DNA from: Bdellovibrionales bacterium
GTDB taxonomy: Bacteria; Bdellovibrionota; Bdellovibrionia; Bdellovibrionales; UBA1609
NCBI GenBank assembly: GCA_022450595.1
Contig: JAKUPT010000017.1
Location: forward strand, 1-50,415
Direction: 5' to 3'
Length of the DNA: 50,415 nucleotides
Within the stretch, counting starts at the first letter, position 1. Every line of letters starts with the position of its first letter. Below, piece after piece: positions 8,946 to 16,048 of this stretch. The position numbers and the translations under genes were made by a program. The notes under the pieces were generated by a model. The model did no database searches, was not told the origin of the DNA, and saw nothing but the letters and a program-made list of their open reading frames with translations.

Positions 8946-10593
8946 GTATGTTCTCCGAGTCACTAAGGTTATTTAAGTTTACACTTTCATGCATAAAAAC
9001 TTCATAACCAATTTTAGATCTAATGTTTCCAACAACGGATTTATCAGGACGATTCTGGTCTAGTTTTTTTAAATTATTAAAATATAAAAACTTTTCTTTT
9101 TCATTAAACAAGGCTTCAATTTTTTCGCGCCAGTCTCTTGGAGCATCAAATAAAGCTAAAGACCATTCGTTTATACTAAAGGTCTTATAAATAGCTTCTA
9201 TGCTTTCCTCTGGAAGTGAAAAAAGTTTATAAAAAGGAGGACGCTTCTTTTTAATCAATGATGTGTCAGGACTTGCTTCATATATTTCTCTTTCTTCAAC
9301 CACATCAGCATATGCAATATAATTGAGAAGCTCTTTTTCTTTTTGATAAACTTTAAAATCATTGTAAGTGACTTTTGGTTGATGCTCTAAGCTTAATGCT
9401 AATATTTCTTCAACTCTGGTATTTTCAATGCGAACTGGTTTAAAGCTTTCATCAATAATACTAGCCCAAGAGCCTGGGAACAATCTTCTTGCAATTGGCA
9501 CAGAAAGAGATTTTGGCAATGAAAATAGTATTGCAAAGGCCTCTTCTTGTGAAATATTTTTTAAAACCTTATCTACCTGATCATCCAATCTCCATATTTG
9601 AATTAATAACATATCCCATTCAGGGTTGGCTTGATCAGATCTCACACGACACATATGCTCTAATGTTTTCAAAGTTTCATGGGTAACCTCTCCGGGATGA
9701 TCAAAGCCGTCGAGCCATTTTTCATCTTTACTATAAGCTAACCACTGTTTTTGAACGTCTATAGGAAACAATGTCAGTAGTGAACCAAGTGTGCCAATAT
9801 CTTTTTCAACCAGGTCTTGGAGATATAAAAAATTATCCAAGTTAAGATAAGACTTTGACTGTACAATTTCATCAACAAGCGCGTGAGAAATTTCTTTCGT
9901 TCTTATTGGATCATTAAATTTAAAATCTTCAGACTTAGTATTTTTATTTTCAATCGGCTTGCCAATTGAAGAGGAATCCATCGATCCTGAAGCCGGAGCT
10001 CCTGCAGAGTTATTGGATATCTCTGAGATAGATTTATTTAAACTTTTCATGGATAATTTAATGATTAAAAATATACCTGTGAGAAAAATAAATAAGATGG
10101 ACAAACTTAATAGCACAAGACTGTTCATAAACGGGTTTATTGTCCACTTTTCTTTAACAATGTCAATTTTGTCACGAGCAGGTAATAATCTCAAATTTTT
10201 AGTCAAAGACTCTTTTATATCTACAATTTCTTTATCTGAAATTGTTGAAGGCATTTTTACACTCAAAGCAATAGACTTTACTCTGTTTCTCAAAGAGTAT
10301 AAAGAGACTGCTGGGTCATCCCACTCATCAATTATTTCTTCTTGATCTAGGGCATAATAGGGCAGTGTTTCTCCGCGAGTTTCAAGATAGTTGTTGGTTT
10401 GCCTTCTTAAGGGGTCAATATCAACGTTTACTGAAAAAGGTAATTCAGGAAAACGAGTTTTAAAAAAAGACACAGCTTCATTTTTTATTTTATCTTCAAG
10501 CTCAGCCACACGGGGGTGTTTTTCTTGTGCATATGTAGAAAGGGTAAAAAGACTTAAAATCAAGATGTAGAAAACGTTTTTTATAAACATCAT
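8932..10593 (-). CDS. FliF C-terminal/FliG-like fusion membrane protein
   Basis: This 553-residue protein seems to fuse a flagellar MS-ring module to a rotor protein. Residues 1-22 are a signal peptide. Residues 25-150 resemble the third ring-building domain of FliF (FSVNVDIDPLRRQ; VKSIALSVKM; ISDKEIVDIKESLTKNL; LLPARDKIDIV). A single membrane helix spans about 155-179, as FliF TM2 would. A low-complexity linker follows, then an alpha-helical cytoplasmic part. Residues 447-525 match FliG-C: KKKRPPFYKLFSLPEESIE, WSLALFDAPRDWREKI and FNEKEKFLYFNNLKKL, compared with the FliG pattern of an LALKGA..LREKI torque helix. The middle part (EEAFAILFSLPKSLSVPIAR) resembles the FliG/MgtE helical repeats. 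It overlaps the motB-like gene by 4 nt. The domain reading comes from motifs and has not been tested by search. Confidence 0.7.
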   Translation of the reverse strand: MMFIKNVFYILILSLFTLSTYAQEKHPRVAELEDKIKNEAVSFFKTRFPELPFSVNVDIDPLRRQTNNYLETRGETLPYYALDQEEIIDEWDDPAVSLYSLRNRVKSIALSVKMPSTISDKEIVDIKESLTKNLRLLPARDKIDIVKEKWTINPFMNSLVLLSLSILFIFLTGIFLIIKLSMKSLNKSISEISNNSAGAPASGSMDSSSIGKPIENKNTKSEDFKFNDPIRTKEISHALVDEIVQSKSYLNLDNFLYLQDLVEKDIGTLGSLLTLFPIDVQKQWLAYSKDEKWLDGFDHPGEVTHETLKTLEHMCRVRSDQANPEWDMLLIQIWRLDDQVDKVLKNISQEEAFAILFSLPKSLSVPIARRLFPGSWASIIDESFKPVRIENTRVEEILALSLEHQPKVTYNDFKVYQKEKELLNYIAYADVVEEREIYEASPDTSLIKKKRPPFYKLFSLPEESIEAIYKTFSINEWSLALFDAPRDWREKIEALFNEKEKFLYFNNLKKLDQNRPDKSVVGNIRSKIGYEVFMHESVNLNNLSDSENIHDAA

Positions 10594-11309
10594 GTTTTCC
10601 TCTCTTTATTTTTGGGTTCTATAACAAGCATAATCGTTCTTGCTAAATCATCAGGATCTATTTGTGTTTGGTTTAGATCCTCAACCTCTTTTTGAGTAAT
10701 GATAAGCTCACCATATCCACCTAGACGCATAAGCTTTAAAGGTATGCCTTCGTTTTGAAGAATTCTCATTGTAGCAATGGCCCTAAGAGCTGATAATTCA
10801 AGATTGTCTTTATAACGGTGCTTATTATTAAGCACCTTCTTTTTATCCGTGAAGGCTCGAATCCCTAAATTGTAGTGCCCCTGATAGGGTTGATAGACTT
10901 TCACAAACTCTTTTAAAACTTTTGTGGCTTGAGGCCTTGGTTTAATGTCTCCAACTTCAAAAAAAGACATCTTAGGAAATTCAATAATTATTTTTGAACC
11001 TAACTGGTGAACCTTGGCCCCCCATTGGTTCACTAACTTTTCTGAAATGCCAATTTCTTTTTCAGTACTGCCAATGTTTAAGTCCGGAGTGTCGGAGTGA
11101 CTGGCTAGGTCACGTGATTTCTTAAGTTGAGTGATAAGTGATAAATTCATTCCTTCTATATGCTCTTTTTCAGGATCAACAGTAAAAAACAAAACGAAAA
11201 AGGCAAGAAGTAGAGTCACCATATCTCCATAAGAGATCATCCACGAGCCATGCTCATCGACCTCTTGCTGTTGAGATTTATTTTGTGACCTATTTACAAA
11301 CTTAATCAT
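10590..11309 (-). CDS. MotB-like stator protein
   Basis: This 239-residue protein has the MotB arrangement. A short cytoplasmic N-terminus leads into one membrane helix, GSWMISYGDMVTLLLAFFVL, with the proton-carrying Asp at residue 29. A linker follows, then an OmpA-like peptidoglycan-binding domain (residues about 115-230) with FFEVGDIKPRP, DNLELSALRAIATMR and RLGGYGE. The usual GHTD of the OmpA domain reads AFTDKK here. With the MotA-like protein it should form a 5:2 ion channel that converts proton flow into rotation. The gene overlaps the motA-like gene by 4 nt and the fusion gene by 4 nt, so the three are tightly coupled. It belongs to this locus rather than to a standard flagellar cluster, so no symbol is given. 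Confidence 0.88.
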   Translation of the reverse strand: MIKFVNRSQNKSQQQEVDEHGSWMISYGDMVTLLLAFFVLFFTVDPEKEHIEGMNLSLITQLKKSRDLASHSDTPDLNIGSTEKEIGISEKLVNQWGAKVHQLGSKIIIEFPKMSFFEVGDIKPRPQATKVLKEFVKVYQPYQGHYNLGIRAFTDKKKVLNNKHRYKDNLELSALRAIATMRILQNEGIPLKLMRLGGYGELIITQKEVEDLNQTQIDPDDLARTIMLVIEPKNKERKT

Positions 11310-12088
11310 GCACTGGCCTCACCTTGAAGAATGTTAACTCTTTCATCAACTGAAACGTAACTATTTAATACTTCTTGTGCTTGCAATAAGTTTGATCCTT
11401 GAGCAATTAACATTATAGATTGAATGGCTAATGTGCCTGATTTTTCTTCTTCATTGACAATCTTTTCTATGGCTTCACCGGCAGGGTTTATAAATAGGTT
11501 AGCCATCAATAAACCATAGAGTGTTGCTACAAGAGCAATGGCCATTTTAATACCGGTTTCTTGAGCGGGCATCCCAGTTGAAACCGCTCGCATAAGCTCA
11601 ACCAAGCCAAAAACTGTTCCTGCCAGTCCGAAGGCTGGTGGATACTTTGCAAGGGATCTAAAACTATTTGAAATACTCTTTCCAGTTTGTAAATACGATT
11701 GTAATCTTTCATGTAAAATCACTTCAATTTCATCAGCTTTAAAATCTAAATGAATCAATTCAAGTCCATCACTAAGTAGCTGGTCTTCGATGGTGTTTAA
11801 ATTAAAATTGATGTTAGAGTGTCCAAGACTAAAATTTTGTAACACTGAGAGACTTTTTTGAATAAAGGCTTTTTTACTGGGTTGCCAGTATATCATTAAC
11901 TTTTTTAAATACTTAAACATGGCTTTTGAATTGCTCCATGGTAGAACCACGGCGGCCACAGCAATGGTTCCACCAACTACCATGGCAAATGCCACAAAAT
12001 CCCAAAGTCTTTCAGGGCCTTGATCTAGATGGTACAAAGAGGCAAAAATAGCGGCAGTCGCAATAAATAATGATAAAAGATAACCCAT
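11306..12088 (-). CDS. MotA-like stator protein
   Basis: This 260-residue inner-membrane protein of the MotA/TolQ/ExbB family has four membrane helices. Helices 1-2 lie in residues 1-50. A cytoplasmic loop of about 95 residues follows, then helix 3 with the conserved PPAFGLAGTVFGLVELM (residues 150-166) and helix 4 with ALVATLYGLLMANLFINPAG. The Pro pair that controls MotA conformation is present (Pro151 region and Pro202). Size and loop match MotA rather than ZorA, which has a long C-terminal tail. It lies 1 nt after the PEGA/TPR lipoprotein gene and overlaps the MotB-like gene. The loop contains charged residues (ADEIEVILHERLQ) suited to contact a FliG-like rotor. Confidence 0.88.
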   Translation of the reverse strand: MGYLLSLFIATAAIFASLYHLDQGPERLWDFVAFAMVVGGTIAVAAVVLPWSNSKAMFKYLKKLMIYWQPSKKAFIQKSLSVLQNFSLGHSNINFNLNTIEDQLLSDGLELIHLDFKADEIEVILHERLQSYLQTGKSISNSFRSLAKYPPAFGLAGTVFGLVELMRAVSTGMPAQETGIKMAIALVATLYGLLMANLFINPAGEAIEKIVNEEEKSGTLAIQSIMLIAQGSNLLQAQEVLNSYVSVDERVNILQGEASA

Positions 12089-12089
12089 A

Positions 12090-12704
12090 TTAATAAACCT
12101 CCTTGTTTTGCAACAATGAGCTTGTCAGGCCTTTCAACTTATTGACCATACGTTGTGTTTCTGGACTTTCCGGATTTAACTCCAAAGAGTTCTCATAGGC
12201 TTCTAAAGCTTTAACAGTTTGTTTGTCCATATAGTAAGCGTTACCTAGTATTCCCCAAAGCGTGGCTGAATTTGGATAATCTAAAATTAAATTTTTAACC
12301 AAACTTTGTGCCATTTCAAAATTTTTGGTTTGTAGCATATAAAGAGATCTCGCCACAACTTTAGCGACCTTTTCAACCGATTGCGTTTGTTGTTGGCAAG
12401 AGGCTGGAGTTTTTTGCTCTTCGAGACTGGCATTTAATTCAATGTTTTGGTTAATAATAGATTTAGGTAACAAAAAAGACTGACTCTCAAAGCCTTCTTT
12501 TTTGATGGTAATTTGCGCAGAATTATTAAGGTTAATGTCAGCTTGATTCATTCTAAGTGGTGTCACTCCAATACGTTCCACTTTTTGCCCTTTGTAAGAT
12601 AAAAACACATCTGCTTTATCAGGAGAACTACTCACATTAAATGATGAGGTGGAACATCCTGTTATAAAAGTTGATAAAAAAATGTATTTAGTTATCTTTG
12701 TCAT
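12090..12704 (-). CDS. PEGA/TPR lipoprotein of the motor-like set
   Basis: A lipobox FITGC (Cys17) marks a lipoprotein. Residues about 23-92 read as a PEGA-type beta domain (SSPDKADVFLSYKGQKVERI, GVTPLRM, ITIKKEGFESQSF), known from envelope and peptidoglycan-associated proteins. Residues about 105-195 are helical TPR repeats, with the clear unit LWGILGNAYYMDKQTVKAL and SLELNPESPE. It is probably tethered to an envelope leaflet and offers a protein-binding surface. An AAGGAAG ribosome binding site precedes the ATG. The stop is one base from the MotA-like start, so it is an integral part of the gene set. Its place resembles that of accessory scaffold proteins in other envelope motors, which is an inference. 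Confidence 0.8.
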   Translation of the reverse strand: MTKITKYIFLSTFITGCSTSSFNVSSSPDKADVFLSYKGQKVERIGVTPLRMNQADINLNNSAQITIKKEGFESQSFLLPKSIINQNIELNASLEEQKTPASCQQQTQSVEKVAKVVARSLYMLQTKNFEMAQSLVKNLILDYPNSATLWGILGNAYYMDKQTVKALEAYENSLELNPESPETQRMVNKLKGLTSSLLQNKEVY

Positions 12705-12795
12705 TTTAACACTTCCTTAACAAACTGTTCGGAAGCTAAATAGATCATCTTTATTAATGTTAAGGTATCTACAACAAAACTAGTCGGGAGTCTCG

Positions 12796-15700
12796 TTATC
12801 TTTTTTTGATGATGGTCAAAAGGCTAGGATCAAAAGCGGACACGGTGCCACCTAAAGCTTCAGCTTGTGAGGTGAGGGTGATCACATCATTGGACTGAAG
12901 GTTACGTAAAAAGATAACCATTGAGCCTGAAGAGTGATTGTGGCCTCCAGAGGATCGTATGTAGTGGGACTTTACTTGTGCTCCATCGACCACTGCTCCA
13001 TTTACTTTGACGCTAATTATATTGTTTGACCTCTGTACGCTGGATGTAATGGAGTCATTGTAGACCAGTAAATAATCACCAGAGCTTAAAACTGTGATTT
13101 GATGATTTGACGATGAAGTGCTATGAGAAAATACACTATTATCATAGATGTTATTTAACAAAGAGCTCCAGCTCCAAGTACTCTCAGTGGCTGGATTTAA
13201 ATTTACTCCACTAGAAAGTGCACTTGAAGTCAGTGACAGTGCATTAGATGACGTATCTATTTTCTCTATATATATCGAACCTTCGTAGGATGAGGTGACA
13301 TTAACAGTTCCTCCTGCCCCTAGTTGTTGGGTAGTGATTGTTAAAGTCTGGCCGGCATTAACATTTGTTACAAGGCCTGACCAGTGAACAGAGGCTTTAT
13401 CGTTTCCTGTGGAAGGATCTGCACGAATATAACCTTGTTGGGCAGAGCCACCTGTGACTGTAGAGCCATCAAGTTTTACGCGTACACTCACCGAAGCCCT
13501 TTGAACATTTGATTGGACAGGTAGATTTACAAAAACTAAATAATCACCAGATTCTTCAATGGTGATGTTTTCTGCGTTTAAAGCATTATTATGCGTATAA
13601 ACACTGCTGTCTTTTTTATTAGATCCCCATAAAAGTGGATAAGCTGTCGACTGATTTAAGTTAGTGCTGTTGTTTGTCCTTGTTGTCGTGGCGGAAAAAA
13701 CTGAACGTGTGCTGGTGTCAATAAACTCTAAATAAAGTTTTGCTTTGTTACTTATTAATACCGTACTTAAATCAGGAGCGCCAGAGCTGGCTCTCACATC
13801 AATGACATCAGAAGCTGTAAGGTCAGGAAGAAGAACAGACAAATGCGCCGAAGACTCCTCATGACCACTGGCATTTCTAATATAAGTGGATTCAGCCAGT
13901 GCTGTGGGCACTTTAATGTTATTTACAAAGACTTCAAATTTGGGAGTCTCTCTTCCATAATCTGCCGTTCCTTGTGTGAGAGGAACATTTAATGTCAGTA
14001 AGTAACTGCCATTTTGTAAAACCTGAACTTGCTCGTTATTTGAGGTTAAAGAGTGTGAATAGTAATCATTGTCATAATAAGACTCACTCCATCTTAAACT
14101 AGAAGCGACAGATGGGTTCATATTACTTCCACTCACAGCTTCTGTACTAGAGAGCACTGCTGCGCCCGTTGCTATAGCATAAGATTCATAGGTCACAGAA
14201 GTGCTAGAGCAATTGGATTCATTACCGGAGGCATCGGTTGCCGTGACTTTAAATATGGTAGAACTAAAAGCACTCACACTGACAGCAATACTAAAATCAC
14301 CATTGTTGTCTGCAGAAGAGGTTGTGACCAATGTTGAGCATGTTGCATCTGAAAAAACTTTGACTGTGGCATTAGATTCCGTTGTTCCAACAATTTGAGG
14401 TGTTAAATCTGTTGAAGGAGAAGCAGGCATTGAGCCTGTGACCAATGTAGGACTTGGAGGGGCCGAGTCCTCTACTATAGTCACTGACGAGTTAGAGCAT
14501 CCCGATTCATTTCCTATAGAGTTTGTCGCAGTGGCATAGATTTGAGTGATGGCGTTGTCTGGTACAGTGGCAGTGACGGCAAAGTTTCCTGCGCCATTAG
14601 ATGTACCAGATCCAATATCAGAACCGGTACAGCCTGCGTTGTTATAAAGCTTAATGGTGAACCCAGCTTGGGTCACACCTGCCACAACAGGATTGTTTTC
14701 GTTCACTGGAGATGTGACATAGATTCCAGTTACAGTAGGTGGTTGAGGCGTTCCGGCTAAAATTGTAGTTGAAAAATAAATACTGTCAGAGGCCCCGTAT
14801 GGATCTTGCCCCACAATTTCAAACTCAATATTTTGACCTGCCATTGCATGTTGAGGAGTCCATCCAGAGAGTCTTCCGTTTAACACACCAAAAGTTGGAG
14901 AGCCTCCGCCTTCATTGATTAAGTTGCTGCAAGACTGAGCCGAGCCATCCATTGAAGAGTTGATGGATTGGTCCCATCTGCAGGTGTAACTAATTTGGTC
15001 TCCGTCCGAGTCAATGTCGTTATTTAAAGCGGCATTGTTAGCATCTATGTCGTTAGCATCGACCACTTGCCCGGTATAAATATTTGAAAGTGTGATCGGG
15101 TTCAATGATGGGGCATTGTTCACTAAGGTGTTTGCGGTCTCATCAATATTGTTGGTTTCTTGATTACCAAGAGCATCAATGGCTCGCACTCGCCAAGTGT
15201 AGCTTGAGCTGGGAGTGAGGCTATCCATCACTGTTGAGGTCACATTACCACCAGTGTTTGAAATGGTTTTTTGGTAATTAAGACTTCCCTGGTTATCCAC
15301 AGAAAAAACCATAAATGATTTTGCATCAGTAGAAGCATTCCAATTCAGGCGCATAGAGTTGTGTGAGATATTATCAATAGACTGAATGCCTCCAAAGTTG
15401 ATCGGTGAAACCCCTTGGCCAGACAGTCCTAAACTTTTTTGTAAAGAGTCTTCTGAATCCACTCTTGTGTAGAGCACATTAAAGGTAGTGGATAAGTTTC
15501 CCGGTTCCTGAGGACTAAATTCAATGGTTATCGTGCAAGCATCATTGGGCTTAAATACCACCGGAGATTTGCTGCAGCTGTCAGACTTAACTGTAAAATG
15601 ATCGTTTTCACCATTGATAGCAGTGATTAAAACATTGTTTTTTGATTTATTAGAAATCGTAATAACTTTAGATTCGCTTCCACTGTAAGAGGCGTGCGGG

Positions 15701-15861
15701 CCAAAGTCCCAGCTCACAGGATCAAATTCGATGGCAGAATTACCAGGTTGAGACTCTTGTGTATTATCAGTGGAGCCCTCTACAAATGAGAAATCAGATC
15801 CCTTTTTAAGGCATCCGGTTAAGCTTAGTAATAATAAATATATACAAAACGTTCTAAACAT
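12796..15861 (-). CDS. Large Ig-like surface lipoprotein with three C-terminal repeats
   Basis: This 1021-residue lipoprotein (lipobox SLTGC, Cys17) consists of beta domains in a row. An ASH/choice-of-anchor-D-like domain covers residues about 43-150 (FDPVSWDFGPH, NDACTITIEFSP), then a fibronectin type III-like domain (LNWNAST, SYTWRVRAID). An Ig-like region with INSS-type turns follows, then two bacterial Ig-like domains (IKLYNNAGCTGSDIGSG, VKVFSDATCSTLVTTSS), each with a Cys pair. From about residue 565 come three related units of about 150 residues marked by NMNP/NLNQ/NLNP, YSHS/YTHN/FSHS and SYLLTLN/DYLVFVN/DYLLVYN, possibly jelly-roll domains. It is probably an adhesin or matrix protein at the cell surface. 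A 91-nt gap without a clear terminator separates it from the PEGA/TPR gene, so cotranscription is likely but not certain. Confidence 0.8.
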   Translation of the reverse strand: MFRTFCIYLLLLSLTGCLKKGSDFSFVEGSTDNTQESQPGNSAIEFDPVSWDFGPHASYSGSESKVITISNKSKNNVLITAINGENDHFTVKSDSCSKSPVVFKPNDACTITIEFSPQEPGNLSTTFNVLYTRVDSEDSLQKSLGLSGQGVSPINFGGIQSIDNISHNSMRLNWNASTDAKSFMVFSVDNQGSLNYQKTISNTGGNVTSTVMDSLTPSSSYTWRVRAIDALGNQETNNIDETANTLVNNAPSLNPITLSNIYTGQVVDANDIDANNAALNNDIDSDGDQISYTCRWDQSINSSMDGSAQSCSNLINEGGGSPTFGVLNGRLSGWTPQHAMAGQNIEFEIVGQDPYGASDSIYFSTTILAGTPQPPTVTGIYVTSPVNENNPVVAGVTQAGFTIKLYNNAGCTGSDIGSGTSNGAGNFAVTATVPDNAITQIYATATNSIGNESGCSNSSVTIVEDSAPPSPTLVTGSMPASPSTDLTPQIVGTTESNATVKVFSDATCSTLVTTSSADNNGDFSIAVSVSAFSSTIFKVTATDASGNESNCSSTSVTYESYAIATGAAVLSSTEAVSGSNMNPSVASSLRWSESYYDNDYYSHSLTSNNEQVQVLQNGSYLLTLNVPLTQGTADYGRETPKFEVFVNNIKVPTALAESTYIRNASGHEESSAHLSVLLPDLTASDVIDVRASSGAPDLSTVLISNKAKLYLEFIDTSTRSVFSATTTRTNNSTNLNQSTAYPLLWGSNKKDSSVYTHNNALNAENITIEESGDYLVFVNLPVQSNVQRASVSVRVKLDGSTVTGGSAQQGYIRADPSTGNDKASVHWSGLVTNVNAGQTLTITTQQLGAGGTVNVTSSYEGSIYIEKIDTSSNALSLTSSALSSGVNLNPATESTWSWSSLLNNIYDNSVFSHSTSSSNHQITVLSSGDYLLVYNDSITSSVQRSNNIISVKVNGAVVDGAQVKSHYIRSSGGHNHSSGSMVIFLRNLQSNDVITLTSQAEALGGTVSAFDPSLLTIIKKR

Positions 15862-15925
15862 AAATTCTCGATAAGTATTAAGTTTACGTTAAGCTTATCG
15901 GGAGAGGCTTTAACAATACTTAACG
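15862..15925 (-). promoter_or_regulatory. Leader with nested inverted repeats before the large lipoprotein gene
   Basis: Three mutually exclusive pairings are visible in the 64 nt before the start: CGATAAG/CTTATCG (15869-15875 with 15894-15900), TAAGTATT/AATACTTA (15872-15879 with 15915-15922) and CGTTAAG/CTTAACG (15887-15893 with 15919-15925). The nearest one covers the CGAGAA candidate ribosome binding site. This could be an RNA switch or overlapping protein sites. Confidence 0.35.
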
Positions 15926-15997
15926 AATCAGAATTTAATTCAAGACTTTGACCAATTTTGAGACAAAGTTAAAAGTGGATGTATCAATACAAAACGA

Positions 15998-16023
15998 CCT
16001 GTATGGAATAATAGACATACAGG
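15998..16023 (-). terminator. Terminator of pepN
   Basis: An 8-bp stem CCTGTATG/CATACAGG with a 10-nt loop lies about 25 nt after the pepN stop, followed on the minus strand by TCGTTTTG. The T tract is modest. Confidence 0.55.
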
Positions 16024-16048
16024 CCATTTTATATTTTTAAATTTTACT

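Noticed and set aside
9959-10345. 128-codon plus-strand open frame
   Set aside because: It is antisense to the FliF/FliG-like gene; the minus-strand product has signal peptide, membrane helix and domain motifs.
8388-12704. Zorya-type anti-phage system
   Set aside because: Zorya has a MotA-like ZorA with a long cytoplasmic tail, ZorB and nuclease/helicase effectors. Here MotA has normal length and the partners are FliF/FliG-like and envelope proteins.
14201-14760. Plus-strand frames inside the large lipoprotein gene
   Set aside because: They are shadow frames of the repetitive Ig-like coding sequence on the minus strand.
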